NCBI RefSeq assembly: GCF_014596915.1
Contig: NZ_JACVWU010000003.1
Coordinates: forward strand, 310,001 to 374,000
Direction: 5' to 3'
DNA: 64,000 nt
Origin: Streptomyces sp. TRM68416
GTDB lineage: Bacteria; Actinomycetota; Actinomycetes; Streptomycetales; Streptomycetaceae
Positions 20,928 to 30,139 of the stretch are shown one piece after another. The translations under genes and the position numbers were made by a program. Below the pieces are notes generated by a model. That model was not told the origin of the DNA. It made no database searches and saw only the letters and a program-made list of their open reading frames with translations. Numbering within the stretch: position 1 is the first letter of the stretch; each line of letters begins with the position of its first letter.

Positions 20928-21863
20928 ATGACCCAGGCACCGACACCCACCGCGGACACCGTCCGCCGACTGGTCCGTTCCCTGCTGAAGGAGCGCGCGG
21001 AGGACAGCGCCGGCCCCGAGGTCCGGCCCGTCGGCGCGGGCGGCGGGCCCGCCACCTGGTGGGTCGGCGCCCGCCATGTGCTGCGCCTCGCCCCCGACCG
21101 GGAGGCCGCCGTCCGTCTGCGCCGGGAGCTGCGCCTGCGCGACCTGGTCCGCGGGCACGTCCCCGTCGCCGTTCCCACGAGCGTCGCGCACGGCGAATGG
21201 GCGCCCGGTCTGCCGTACACGCTGGACACGAAGGTGCCCGGCGGGTCGGCCGAGCAGCACGACGTGTCCGCGCTCGGCGAGGCCGATCTCGCGGCGCTCC
21301 TCACCGGGCTGCGCGAGGTGCCCGCCCGGACGGCCGAGGCGCTCGGCGTGCCGCGTATCTCCCCGCGCTCCCTGGAGGGCCTGCGCCGCGGCGCGGAGCG
21401 GGCCGCCGTGCGGCTCGCGGCGGCCGACGAGTTCGACCCGGCCCGGCTGCGCCAGCTCACCCAGTCGGCCGCGGTCCAGCTCGCCGCCCAGCCCGGCAGC
21501 ACCGTCCTCGTCCACCACGGCCTGACCGGCGAGCACCTCGTGGTCAGCGCGGACGGCCGGGTGCGCGGGGTCCTCGGCTGGGCCGACACGGTCCTCGGCG
21601 ACCCCGCCGAGGACATCGCCGGTCTCGCCCGCGCCGTCGGCTCCCCGGCCGCCGTCCGCGCCGCCACCCTGGCGGGCTACGGCGCCCGCCCCTGCCTGCG
21701 CGGCCTGTGGCTCGCCCGCTGCGACACCGTCGTCCGTCTGGCCGAAGCCCTCGACGGCGGCAGCGGCACCCCCCTGGGCCCGCTCCGGCACCAGCTCCGC
21801 CTCGCCTGGGAGGCGATCCTGCTGGAGCGGGTGACGGAGCTGAAGGAGGACGAGCAACCCTAG
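20928..21863 (+). CDS. Aminoglycoside-phosphotransferase-fold protein lacking catalytic residues (predicted pseudokinase)
   Basis: The 311-residue protein has the layout of APH-type kinases, and the region LVHHGLTGEHLVVSADGRVR aligns with the brenner loop HGDLHPGN of the family. The catalytic Asp is Gly198, the Asn ligand is His203, and the metal Asp of the I-D-W motif is Gly217 (GVLGWAD). The downstream GDPAEDIAGL is preserved. Phosphotransfer therefore looks impossible by the normal mechanism, while the fold appears kept under selection with no frameshift. It may bind a nucleotide or substrate as a regulator. No resistance role should be assumed. Confidence 0.8.
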   Translation: MTQAPTPTADTVRRLVRSLLKERAEDSAGPEVRPVGAGGGPATWWVGARHVLRLAPDREAAVRLRRELRLRDLVRGHVPVAVPTSVAHGEWAPGLPYTLDTKVPGGSAEQHDVSALGEADLAALLTGLREVPARTAEALGVPRISPRSLEGLRRGAERAAVRLAAADEFDPARLRQLTQSAAVQLAAQPGSTVLVHHGLTGEHLVVSADGRVRGVLGWADTVLGDPAEDIAGLARAVGSPAAVRAATLAGYGARPCLRGLWLARCDTVVRLAEALDGGSGTPLGPLRHQLRLAWEAILLERVTELKEDEQP

Positions 21864-21870
21864 GGCCCGG

Positions 21871-23616
21871 TCACTCCTGCAGCAGCACCACGCTCGACTC
21901 CCCGGGCAGGTGCAGCACCCCGCCCGTTCCGGGGGCCTCCACGGGCTCCCACGCGGCCAGTACGCGGGCCCGGCGGGGTCCGAGCGGGATCGCGGCCGGT
22001 TCCTTGGCGAGGTTCACGGCCACCCGTACGTCCCCGCGCCGGAAGGCCAGCCAGCGCCCCCGCTCGTCGTAGGCCACCTTGGTGTCGGCGAGGTCGGGGT
22101 CGGTCAGGTCGGGCTGCTCGTGGCGCAGGGCGACGAGCCGGCGGTACCAGGCCAGCACGCGCGCGTGGGGCTCGGCGTCGAGCTCCGTCCAGTCCAGGCA
22201 GGAGCGGTCGCGCGTCGCCGGGTCCTGCGGGTCGGGCACGTCCTCCTCGGCCCAGCCGTGCGCGGCGAACTCCCGCCGCCTGCCCCGCCGTACGGCCTCG
22301 GCGAGCTCCGGGTCGGTGTGGTCGGTGAAGAACTGCCAGGGCGTGCCCGCCGCCCACTCCTCGCCCATGAACAGCATCGGCGTGAAGGGCGCGGTGAGCG
22401 TGAGGGTCGCCGCGCAGGCCGCCAGGCCGGGGGAGAGGGAGGCGGCGAGCCGGTCGCCCTGCGCGCGGTTGCCGACCTGGTCGTGGGTCTGGCTGTAGCC
22501 CAGCAGCCGGTGCGCGGACACACGCGCGCGGTCCAGGGCGCGCCCGTGGCGCCGGCCCCGGAAGCTGGAGTACGTGCCGTCGTGGAAGAAGCCGCCGGTG
22601 AGGGTCTTGGCGAGGGCCGCGAGCGGGGCGCGCGCGAAGTCGGCGTAGTAGCCCTGGTCCTCGCCGGTCAGCGCGGTGTGCAGGGCGTGGTGGAAGTCGT
22701 CGTTCCACTGGGCCTGCAGCCCGAGGCCGCCCTCCTCGCGCGCAGTGACCAGACGCGGGTCGTTCAGGTCCGACTCGGCGATCAGGAACAGCGGCCGGTC
22801 CAGTTCGGCCGACAGCCCGTCCACGGCCGTCGACAGCTCCTCCAGGAAGTGGCACGCGCGCGTGTCGCGCAGCGCGTGCACCGCGTCCAGGCGCAGTCCG
22901 TCGATCCGGTAGTCGCGCAGCCATGCCAGCGCGCTGCCCACGAGGTAGTCGCGCACCTCGTCGGAGCCGGGCGCGTCCAGGTTGACCGCCGCGCCCCACG
23001 GGGTGTGGTGCCGCTCCGTGAAGTAGGGCCCGAAGGCGGGCAGGTAGTTGCCCGACGGGCCGAGGTGGTTGTGCACCACGTCGAGGACCACACCGAGGCC
23101 GAGTCCGTGCGCCGTGTCGACAAACCGCTTCAGCGCCTCGGGGCCGCCGTACGGCTCGTGCACCGCCCACAGCGAGACCCCCTCGTACCCCCAGCCGTGC
23201 CGGCCGGGGAAGGGGCACAGCGGCATCAACTCCACGTGCGTGACGCCCAGTTCGACGAGGTGCCCGAGGCGCTCGGCGGCCGCGTCCAGGGTGCCCTCGG
23301 GGGTGTACGTGCCCACGTGCAGCTCGTACAGGACCGCACCGGGCAGCGGGCGCCCGGCCCACTCGGCGCGCCACGTGTAGCGCGCGTGGTCGACGACGGC
23401 GCTGCGCCCGTCCGGGCCGTCCGGCTGGCGGCGCGAGCGCGGGTCGGGCAGTACCGGCCCGTCGTCCAGCGCGTAGCCGTACCGGCTGCCGTCCTGTGCC
23501 TCCGCCTCCCCCCGCCACCATCCCTCCCGCTCCGGATCGCGCTCCAGCGCGCGCGTGGTGTCCTCGCAATGGAGGGTCACACGGTCGGCCTGCGGTGCCC
23601 ACACCTCGAACTGCAC
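21871..23616 (-). CDS. treZ: Malto-oligosyltrehalose trehalohydrolase
   Basis: The 581-residue protein starts at the ATG at 23616. It has an N-terminal beta domain (MQFEVWAPQADRV) and a GH13 barrel with nucleophile Asp244 (DGLRLDAVH), acid/base Glu281 (IAESDLND) and the conserved HDQVGN. It releases trehalose from maltooligosyltrehalose made by TreY, in the route from glycogen to trehalose. TreY is encoded 4 kb away (27791-30139) on the same strand, not in the same operon. The gene converges on the pseudokinase gene with only 7 bases between stops. Confidence 0.94.
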   Translation of the reverse strand: MQFEVWAPQADRVTLHCEDTTRALERDPEREGWWRGEAEAQDGSRYGYALDDGPVLPDPRSRRQPDGPDGRSAVVDHARYTWRAEWAGRPLPGAVLYELHVGTYTPEGTLDAAAERLGHLVELGVTHVELMPLCPFPGRHGWGYEGVSLWAVHEPYGGPEALKRFVDTAHGLGLGVVLDVVHNHLGPSGNYLPAFGPYFTERHHTPWGAAVNLDAPGSDEVRDYLVGSALAWLRDYRIDGLRLDAVHALRDTRACHFLEELSTAVDGLSAELDRPLFLIAESDLNDPRLVTAREEGGLGLQAQWNDDFHHALHTALTGEDQGYYADFARAPLAALAKTLTGGFFHDGTYSSFRGRRHGRALDRARVSAHRLLGYSQTHDQVGNRAQGDRLAASLSPGLAACAATLTLTAPFTPMLFMGEEWAAGTPWQFFTDHTDPELAEAVRRGRRREFAAHGWAEEDVPDPQDPATRDRSCLDWTELDAEPHARVLAWYRRLVALRHEQPDLTDPDLADTKVAYDERGRWLAFRRGDVRVAVNLAKEPAAIPLGPRRARVLAAWEPVEAPGTGGVLHLPGESSVVLLQE

Positions 23617-23800
23617 GGACGGTTCCCCTTCGTCTGCTCACCGTGATGTAGCCCGTCCATGGTGCTTCAAACGGGATCAATCCGCTTTTGAATCCTCCCG
23701 TTTGCGGCAGGTGTCGCCCGCTGACGTTCCCGGGGACGTGCGGGGCGGTGGTTCTGCCGTTTTCTGGACACTCCGGCGCGGCTGACCGACAATCACGAGC

Positions 23801-24352
23801 GTGACGTCGTCCTTCGAGTTCAACACGTACCCCGCGCGGCTCTCCGACGCGGAGCGCGACAAGGCGCTGAAGGTGCTCCGCGACGGCGTCGCCATGGGCC
23901 GTCTCTCGCACGACACGTTCATCCGGCGGATGGAGCTGGCCCTCGCCGCCCGCCGCTCCGAGGACCTCGCCGTCCTCACCGCCGACCTTCCCCAGGAGAG
24001 CCGCGTGGCGCGCCTGGTGTTCGGCACCGTCGAGGCGGTCTCCGGCTTCTCCGTACGGCTGCGCAGGGCCTGGCAGGCCGAGCGGCTGCCCAAGCTGCTG
24101 CTGCCGCACCCCGGCAGCGGTCATCCGCTGCGCATCGGCCGCGACCCCGCGAGCGGTCTGCGGCTGACCCACGAGACGGTCTCCCGGGTGCACGCCGAAC
24201 TCAGCCGCCAGGGCGGCATGTGGGTGCTGCGGGACCTTGGCTCGACCAACGGCACCACCGTGAACGGCCGCCGGGTCATCGGGGCGGCCGTGGTTCGCGA
24301 GGGCGACCAGGTCGGCTTCGGGCGGATGTCGTTCCGCCTCGCCGCGAACTGA
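23801..24352 (+). CDS. DUF1707 and FHA domain protein
   Basis: The protein has 183 residues from the GTG at 23801. Residues 10-65 form a DUF1707 (SHOCT-like) module with the typical RLSDAERDKALKVL and GRLSHDTFIRRMELAL. Residues about 105-180 form an FHA domain with the phosphothreonine-binding motifs RIGRDP, SRVHAEL and DLGSTNGTTVNG. It should dock on phosphorylated Ser/Thr-kinase substrates. No kinase gene is adjacent. It is transcribed away from treZ. Confidence 0.9.
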   Translation: MTSSFEFNTYPARLSDAERDKALKVLRDGVAMGRLSHDTFIRRMELALAARRSEDLAVLTADLPQESRVARLVFGTVEAVSGFSVRLRRAWQAERLPKLLLPHPGSGHPLRIGRDPASGLRLTHETVSRVHAELSRQGGMWVLRDLGSTNGTTVNGRRVIGAAVVREGDQVGFGRMSFRLAAN

Positions 24353-24505
24353 GGACGACCTCGGCTCGGGCCAGGGCTTAACCGGGCGTATCGCTCGAAA
24401 TCCCTTTGCTTTCCTTGGTGTTGACGTAACCGAAGAGTCGTGACTGACTGTGCGTACACCATGCACAACAGGTGAAACGACGGCACCGGAACGTGGAGGT
24501 GTGCC

Positions 24506-25858
24506 CTGCCGCCCCTCCTTCGCTACCCGACCGTCGACGAACTCGGCGCCCGGGCGGCCGCACTCGTCGCCCGCCACCCCCGGGACGCCCGGCTGCGTCG
24601 CGCGGGCACCTCCCGCGAGGGCCGGCCCCTGTGGCTGCTGTCCGTCGGCCACGGCAGCCACCACGCGCTCGTCGTCGCGGGCCCGCACGCCAACGAGCCC
24701 GTGGGCGGCGCCACCGCCCTCCGGCTGGCCGAACGGGCGCTCGCCGACCCCCGCCTCCACCAGGGCGCCGACGCCACCTGGAACCTGTTGCTCTGCGTCG
24801 ACCCCGACGGGCTGCGCCGCAACGAGGGCTGGCTGCACGGCCCGTACACCCTCGGCCGCTACTTCCGGAACTTCTTCCGCCCCGGCTTCCTGGAGCAGCC
24901 CGAATGGCTGCCCGACGGCGCGGACCACGCCGCGCTGCCCGAGACCCGCGCCCTGCTCGACCTCCAGGACGAACTGCGGCCCTTCCTCCAGTGCTCCCTG
25001 CACGGCGTCGACGTCGGCGGCGGCTTCGTCGAGCTGACCCACCCCCTGCCCGGTCTCCCGCGCCGCGTCGCCCACACCGCGGCCCGCCTCGGCATACCCC
25101 GCGAACTCGGCCCCTACGACACCCTGTACTGGCCCCGGCTGGGTCCCGCCGTCTACCGGATCCCGCCGCCGCGCCGGGGCGACCTGGTCGCGGCCATCAC
25201 CGAGGCCGCCGTGCAGTCGACCTGGTTCCACCCCTACCGGCACGGCACGGTCACCGCCGTCGTCGAGGCGCCGATGTGGGGCGTGGCCGCCGTGGAGGAC
25301 GGCACCGCGCCCGCCGACGGGCCGGGCGTCCTGCGCGCCGTCAGCCGCACCCTGCGCCACGACCACCTGCTCCTTGAGCGCCTCCTCGCCCGGATCCGCC
25401 CCCACCTGCCCGCGACCGGCGAGGCGGAGCGGCTCCTCGCCCCGGTCGACGACTACTTACTGGTCGCCCCCGGCCTCGCCGACGCCTGGGACCCCGACGT
25501 CGTCACCGCCGACCCCCAGCCCCTGCCGCCGCTCAGCACCGCCCACCTGGCCACGCTGCGCATCGCCGGACGACGGCTCGCGCTGCGCACGGCCGGGCTG
25601 CTGCACCGCCTGGTGACCGGCGCCGGCCGCGACCCGACCGGCGTGCTGCCGGAACTGGACCGGATCATCGACCTGTGGTGCGCCGACTACCGCGAGGGCT
25701 GCCGCGCGTCCTGGATACCGGTCGCACGTCAGGTCGAATACCAGTCCCGGGTGGTGCGCGCCGCGTTCGAGCTGGCCGTACGGCACGCGCACACACGCTC
25801 CCGTTCGGGTGAGCCGGGGTGGGGATCCGAGGCCGCCGTGCCGATGCATCGGGAATGA
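24506..25858 (+). CDS. M14-like zinc carboxypeptidase family protein, probable CTG start
   Basis: The coding frame is open from a stop at 24473-24475, but the first ATG/GTG/TTG codon in frame is at 24701, inside the zinc motif. A CTG at 24506 lies five bases behind a perfect GGAGGT (24495-24500) and aligns with the start of the paralogue at 26322-27572 (LPPLLRYPTVDEL against HLPESRYPTVTEL). This gives 450 residues. Zinc ligands are His61 and Glu64 (HANE) and His166 (LHGVD), with Glu254 (VEAPMW) as a possible base. The fold is that of M14 deacylases/carboxypeptidases, and there is no signal peptide. Its stop overlaps the start of the SSI-type inhibitor gene (ATGA). Confidence 0.85.
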   Translation: MPPLLRYPTVDELGARAAALVARHPRDARLRRAGTSREGRPLWLLSVGHGSHHALVVAGPHANEPVGGATALRLAERALADPRLHQGADATWNLLLCVDPDGLRRNEGWLHGPYTLGRYFRNFFRPGFLEQPEWLPDGADHAALPETRALLDLQDELRPFLQCSLHGVDVGGGFVELTHPLPGLPRRVAHTAARLGIPRELGPYDTLYWPRLGPAVYRIPPPRRGDLVAAITEAAVQSTWFHPYRHGTVTAVVEAPMWGVAAVEDGTAPADGPGVLRAVSRTLRHDHLLLERLLARIRPHLPATGEAERLLAPVDDYLLVAPGLADAWDPDVVTADPQPLPPLSTAHLATLRIAGRRLALRTAGLLHRLVTGAGRDPTGVLPELDRIIDLWCADYREGCRASWIPVARQVEYQSRVVRAAFELAVRHAHTRSRSGEPGWGSEAAVPMHRE

Positions 25859-26274
25859 CACTCTCCACCACAGCGACAGCGGCACGGGTCGGCATGCTCG
25901 CGGCGGCCGCGCTCCTCCTCGTCGGCGCGGCCCCCGCACAGGCCGCCGAACGGGACTCCCTCCCGGGCAACTGGCTCTACCTCACGCTTACCACCGGCGA
26001 CGACCGCTCCAGCGACACCCGCGGCACCCTCCTGATGTGCAACCCGCCCCAGGGACACTCCCAGGCCGCGGAAGCCTGCGCGCAACTGGCCTCGGTCGAC
26101 GGCGACATCACCGCCCTCCCGCAGCTGAACGTCCCCTGCCCGATGATCTACGCCCCGGTCACCGCCCACGCACACGGCCAGTGGAACGGCCGGCCCGTCG
26201 AGTACACACAGACCTACGCCAACGCCTGCGCGATGAAGGCGAGTACGGGGTCCGTCTTCGCACTGGACACCTGA
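25855..26274 (+). CDS. SSI-family secreted protease inhibitor (I16)
   Basis: The 139-residue preprotein starts at an ATG at 25855 whose bases overlap the stop of the M14 gene, so its translation is probably coupled. Residues 1-30 are a signal peptide ending AQA. The mature domain has four cysteines (62, 75, 95, 125), the two-disulfide pattern of Streptomyces subtilisin inhibitors. The reactive loop reads PCPMIYAPV with Met97 at P1, the residue used by classical SSI against subtilisin- and chymotrypsin-like enzymes. Candidate targets include secreted subtilases such as the one at 6139-7956. Overall divergence from SSI is considerable but the scaffold is clear. Confidence 0.88.
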   Translation: MTLSTTATAARVGMLAAAALLLVGAAPAQAAERDSLPGNWLYLTLTTGDDRSSDTRGTLLMCNPPQGHSQAAEACAQLASVDGDITALPQLNVPCPMIYAPVTAHAHGQWNGRPVEYTQTYANACAMKASTGSVFALDT

Positions 26275-26282
26275 CGCGGTAC

Positions 26283-26319
26283 GGCGGCCCGCCCGCCCGC
26301 GCGCGCGGGGCGGGCCGCC
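26283..26319. terminator. Bidirectional terminator between the inhibitor and second M14 gene
   Basis: A perfect 11-bp stem (26283-26293 with 26309-26319) lies between convergent genes. Confidence 0.7.
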
Positions 26320-26321
26320 TC

Positions 26322-27572
26322 TCACGCCCCCGCCTCGCGCGCGTGCAGGGCCGCTGCGACGACCGTGTCGGCCTGGTGCCGGACCTGGGCCGCCAGGGGG
26401 ACCCAGCGGGAGCGGAAGCGTTGCTCGAAGGAGGTGCTCCAGGTGGCGACGAGGCGTCTGAGGGTCGGTGCGCCGGGGTCGCCGGCCGCCGTCAGTACGC
26501 GTAGGAGCATGGCCGCGGCGCGCAGCGGCAGCCGACGGGCGAAGGCGTCCACGCTGCCGATGTAGGCCCGCGTGTCGTCGGCCGGAACCATGTCCACCCA
26601 GTCCGCGGCCAGCCCCGGCACCAGCTCCAGCGTCCACGTGGCCGCCCGCAGCAGCGGATCGTCGACGCCCTCCAGGCGGGGCCGCGCCTGCACGAGCACC
26701 CGCTCCACGTCCGACGCGTCCCGGCGCAGCCGGACCGCCAGCCGCCGCATCGCCTCCGCCGGCGCCGGATGCCGCGCCGGATCGTCCACCAGGTCGCTCG
26801 CCCACATCGGCACCTCCACCACCGCGGTCAGCCCGCCGTACCGGTGCACGTGGTGCCAGGTGCTGTGCCGTGCGTCGTCCGGCATGCTCGGGTACGCCGC
26901 CCCCGCACCGAGCGCCGGCATCACATGCACCCCCGGCCCCGAGGCGGGCCAGCCCGCCGCGTCCGAGGCGCCCGTCTCCACCGGGATGTTCAGCTCCGCC
27001 GCCGACTTGGCGAACGGTTCGGCGAGCCCCGGCACGTCCTTCGTCAACTGCACCCAGCTGCCGCCCAGATCGGTCCCGTGCAGGGTCGCCTGGAGGAAGG
27101 GACGCAGTTCGTCGATGACCCCGGTCAGCGCGCGCGTCTCGGGCGGCAGCCGGTCCGGCGGCAGCACCGCGGGCGACCACTCCGGCTGCTCGGGACCGGC
27201 CGGCCGGTAGAACCCGAGGTGGTAGTCGAACAGGCTGCGCGGCGCCGGAGTGACGTGCAGGCTCGCCCCGTCGGGATCGGCGCACAGCAGGAAGTGCCAG
27301 GAGATGTCGGCCCGCAACGCCCGCTCGTGCAGCACCCGTTCGGCCAGCGCGAGGACCGTGGCCCCGCCCGTCGGCTCGTTGGCGTGGGCGCCCGCCACCA
27401 CCAGCACCGCGTCCCGGGCCCGGCCCACGGACAGCAGGTGCAGGGGGCGGCCCGCCCGGGAGGCGCCCACCTGCCGCAGGGTGCACAGATCCGGCCGCTG
27501 TGCCCCCAACGCGCGGGCGGAAGAGACGAGTTCGGTCACTGTGGGGTAGCGCGACTCCGGCAGGTGACTCAC
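26322..27572 (-). CDS. M14-like zinc carboxypeptidase family protein, paralogue of the 24506 gene
   Basis: A GTG at 27572 gives 416 residues beginning MSHLPESRYPTV; a longer 430-residue form from 27614 is possible. It keeps the same residues as its paralogue: His63 and Glu66 (HANE), His165 (LHGTDLGG) and Glu252 (VEVPMW). Similarity extends over most of the length, with diverged C-termini. No export signal is seen, so it is predicted cytoplasmic. The two paralogues point at each other across the SSI gene, suggesting an inverted duplication. The substrate is unknown; relatives include deacylases and amino-acid-releasing peptidases. Confidence 0.85.
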   Translation of the reverse strand: MSHLPESRYPTVTELVSSARALGAQRPDLCTLRQVGASRAGRPLHLLSVGRARDAVLVVAGAHANEPTGGATVLALAERVLHERALRADISWHFLLCADPDGASLHVTPAPRSLFDYHLGFYRPAGPEQPEWSPAVLPPDRLPPETRALTGVIDELRPFLQATLHGTDLGGSWVQLTKDVPGLAEPFAKSAAELNIPVETGASDAAGWPASGPGVHVMPALGAGAAYPSMPDDARHSTWHHVHRYGGLTAVVEVPMWASDLVDDPARHPAPAEAMRRLAVRLRRDASDVERVLVQARPRLEGVDDPLLRAATWTLELVPGLAADWVDMVPADDTRAYIGSVDAFARRLPLRAAAMLLRVLTAAGDPGAPTLRRLVATWSTSFEQRFRSRWVPLAAQVRHQADTVVAAALHAREAGA

Positions 27573-27693
27573 CCCCGACACATCCGCCCGGCTTCGCCAC
27601 CCGCAGTACCCCACGGTCTCGGTGCAGTGTCAAGGAGATCGAGGGGGAGGCTCCAGGGGGCGCCCCGAGGCATGAGGAGCGGGCGACAGGGGC

Positions 27694-27719
27694 CGTCGGC
27701 ACCGGCAGAGGTGCCGACG
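27694..27719 (-). terminator. Terminator after treY
   Basis: CGTCGGCACC (27694-27703) and GGTGCCGACG (27710-27719) form a perfect 10-bp stem with a 6-base loop, 72 bases past the treY stop codon. The rest of 27573-27790 shows no gene. Confidence 0.65.
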
Positions 27720-27790
27720 TTCGGTCAGGCGTGCGGCCGATGCGCGCGCCCGGCACACGCGCCTCGCGTGGACTCCGAGGCGCGCCCGCC

Positions 27791-30139
27791 TCACCCCACC
27801 CGTTCCAGCAGCGCCACGGGCAGCCGCGCGAACAGCTCCGCCACGCGCGCGTGCCCCTCGAACTCCCGCTCCGGAGCCAGCACGTCGGCCCACCGACCCG
27901 GCGGCAGCGGCAACCGGGTCTCCCGCCAGCCACCCGCCCGGGCCAGCCGCAGCGACAGCCGCGTCACGGCCGTGACCACCTCCCCGGACCGGGCGAACGC
28001 CGCGCAGTGCGCGGCCGCCGGGCCCTCGGCCGTCAGCGGTGCGTACGTCGCCGCGTCCCCGAAGGCGGCCGGCCGGCGCGCCCGCAGCCGCAACGCCGCC
28101 GCCGTCACCGCGCCCTTGTCCCCGGCATCCTCCGGCGGGAACCGCACGGGCCGCCGGTTGTCCGGATCCACCAGCGCCCGGTACTCGGCCTCCGTGCCCT
28201 GGTAGACGTCCGGCACACCCGGCATCGTCAGATGGACCAGGGCGACGCCCAGCACGTTCGCCCGGATGTGCGGCGCCAGCTCGTCGCGCAGGGCGGCCAC
28301 GCGCGCGCCGGGCGGCCCGCACGGCCCCGCCGCGACGAAGGCCGCCACCGCCTCCTCGTACGGCGGCTCCTGCTCCGTCCAGCTCGTGAACAGACCGGCC
28401 TCCCGCACATGCTTCAGCAGGGCCTGCCGCACGCGCTCCGGCTCCGCCGGGCCGAGCCCGAACACGGTCTGCCAGGCGGCCCACGCCACCTGGGCGTCCG
28501 GCACGCCCTCCCCGGAGCGGGTCACCTCGGCCAGCAGGCTGGCCCAGCGCTCCGGGCACTCGGTGAGCACCGCCAGCGCCGCCCGCACGTCGGCGCTGCG
28601 CTTGGTGTCGTGCGTCGACACGACGGTGCCCGTCGCCGGCCAGTCGCGCTGCACGCGCGCGCAGTAGGCGTGGAACTCCTCCGGGGACAACGCCGGAGCG
28701 CCCGGGTTCCCGCCCACCTCCGTCGCCGACAGCAACGGCACGTATCGGTAGAACGCCGTGTCCTCCACGGACTTCGCGCGGAGCGCGGACGCCGTCTGCG
28801 CGAACCGGGTCCGCAGCTCCTCCTGCCCGGGCCCGTCACCGGCCCGCCCGAGCAGCAGATCCCGTACCACGTCGACGGCCTCGGCCTCCTCCGGTACGAC
28901 GAAGGCGTGCCGCGCCTCGGCCGCCGCCTCCTCGGTGACCACGGCGGCCGCGTCCCCGGAGGCGTAGGGGCGGTAGACCTCCAGGCGGACCAGGAGCTCC
29001 TGCGCCGCGGTGCGCAGCGCCCAGGGCGCGCGGTCGCGCAGCGCGGGCTCCGGCGACGCGGCGCACACCCGGTCCGCGACCCGGGTCAGCCGGTCGGTCT
29101 CGGCGGCCAGCTCGTGCGTGAGGACCTTGTACGCGGCACGCCGCACCGTCGCCTCCCACTGCCCGCCCCGGTCGGTCTGCGGGGCCGCGAACCGGCGGTA
29201 CTGGCCGAGGAGTTCGCCGAACCCCGCCGGGTCCGTGAACAGGCCGTCGACGTGCCGCAGGGCGTCGTATCCGGTGGTGCCGGCGACCGGCCAGGACGGC
29301 GGCAGGTGCTCCCCGTCCGACAGGATCTTCTCCACGACCGTCCAGCGGCCGCCGCTCGCCTCGTGCAGCCGCCGCAGATAGGTGTCGGGGTCTGCGAGCC
29401 CGTCGGGATGGTCGACGCGCATGCCGTCCACCACGCCCTCGTGCAGCAGCGCCAGGATCTTGCCGTGCGTGGCCTCGAACACCTCCGGGTCCTCCACCCG
29501 CACCCCGATGAGCTCCGAGATGCTGAAGAACCGCCGGTAGTTCAGCTCGGTGCGGGCCAGCCGCCACCACACCGGGCGGTACCACTGGGCGTCCAGGAGC
29601 TGCGGCAGCGGGAGTTCCCCGGTGCCCTCGCGCAGCGGGAACACATGGTCGTAGTAGCGCAGGACGTCGCCGTCGACCTCCAGGCGGTCGATCTCCCTGC
29701 CGAGCGGGCCGCCGAGGACCGGCAGCAGCAGCTGCCCGCCCTGCGCCTCCCAGTCGATGTCGAACCAGCGCGCGTACGGCGACTTGGGGCCCTCGCGCAG
29801 CACCTCCCACAGGGCGTGGTTGTGCCGCGGGGCCATGGCCATGTGGTTGGGGACGATGTCCACCACCAGCCCGAGCCCGTGCTCGCGCGCGGTGCGCGCC
29901 AGCGCGCGCAGCCCTTCCTCGCCGCCGAGCTCCTCGCGCACGCGCGCGTGGTCGACGACGTCGTAGCCGTGCAGCGAGCCCGGCACGGACTCCAGGACGG
30001 GGGACAGGTGCAGATGCGAGATGCCGAGCGAGGCCAGGTACGGCACCGCCGTCGCCGCGGCCGCGAACGGGAACTCGGGCTGCAACTGCAGCCGGTACGT
30101 GGCCGTGGGCACCACCGGGTCAGATCGCTCAGGTGTCAT
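27791..30139 (-). CDS. treY: Malto-oligosyltrehalose synthase
   Basis: The protein has 782 residues from the ATG at 30139, the usual family length. GH13 motifs are visible: TATYRLQL at the N-terminus, DIVPNHMA, DGMRVDHPDGLADP with the nucleophile, VEKIL with the acid/base Glu, and STHDTKRSADVRAAL, which is diagnostic of TreY. It isomerises the reducing-end alpha-1,4 linkage of maltodextrins to alpha,alpha-1,1, providing the substrate of TreZ. It lies between glgX and the M14/SSI island on the same strand as both trehalose-pathway partners. Confidence 0.95.
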   Translation of the reverse strand: MTPERSDPVVPTATYRLQLQPEFPFAAAATAVPYLASLGISHLHLSPVLESVPGSLHGYDVVDHARVREELGGEEGLRALARTAREHGLGLVVDIVPNHMAMAPRHNHALWEVLREGPKSPYARWFDIDWEAQGGQLLLPVLGGPLGREIDRLEVDGDVLRYYDHVFPLREGTGELPLPQLLDAQWYRPVWWRLARTELNYRRFFSISELIGVRVEDPEVFEATHGKILALLHEGVVDGMRVDHPDGLADPDTYLRRLHEASGGRWTVVEKILSDGEHLPPSWPVAGTTGYDALRHVDGLFTDPAGFGELLGQYRRFAAPQTDRGGQWEATVRRAAYKVLTHELAAETDRLTRVADRVCAASPEPALRDRAPWALRTAAQELLVRLEVYRPYASGDAAAVVTEEAAAEARHAFVVPEEAEAVDVVRDLLLGRAGDGPGQEELRTRFAQTASALRAKSVEDTAFYRYVPLLSATEVGGNPGAPALSPEEFHAYCARVQRDWPATGTVVSTHDTKRSADVRAALAVLTECPERWASLLAEVTRSGEGVPDAQVAWAAWQTVFGLGPAEPERVRQALLKHVREAGLFTSWTEQEPPYEEAVAAFVAAGPCGPPGARVAALRDELAPHIRANVLGVALVHLTMPGVPDVYQGTEAEYRALVDPDNRRPVRFPPEDAGDKGAVTAAALRLRARRPAAFGDAATYAPLTAEGPAAAHCAAFARSGEVVTAVTRLSLRLARAGGWRETRLPLPPGRWADVLAPEREFEGHARVAELFARLPVALLERVG

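Noticed and set aside
20928..21863. Annotation as an aminoglycoside resistance kinase
   Set aside because: All catalytic residues are replaced, so phosphotransferase activity is not supported.
21860..25405. A minus-strand open frame of 1181 codons
   Set aside because: It is the out-of-frame shadow of treZ, the FHA gene and the M14 gene; low-complexity Arg/Ala/Gly translation with wrong third-position bias.
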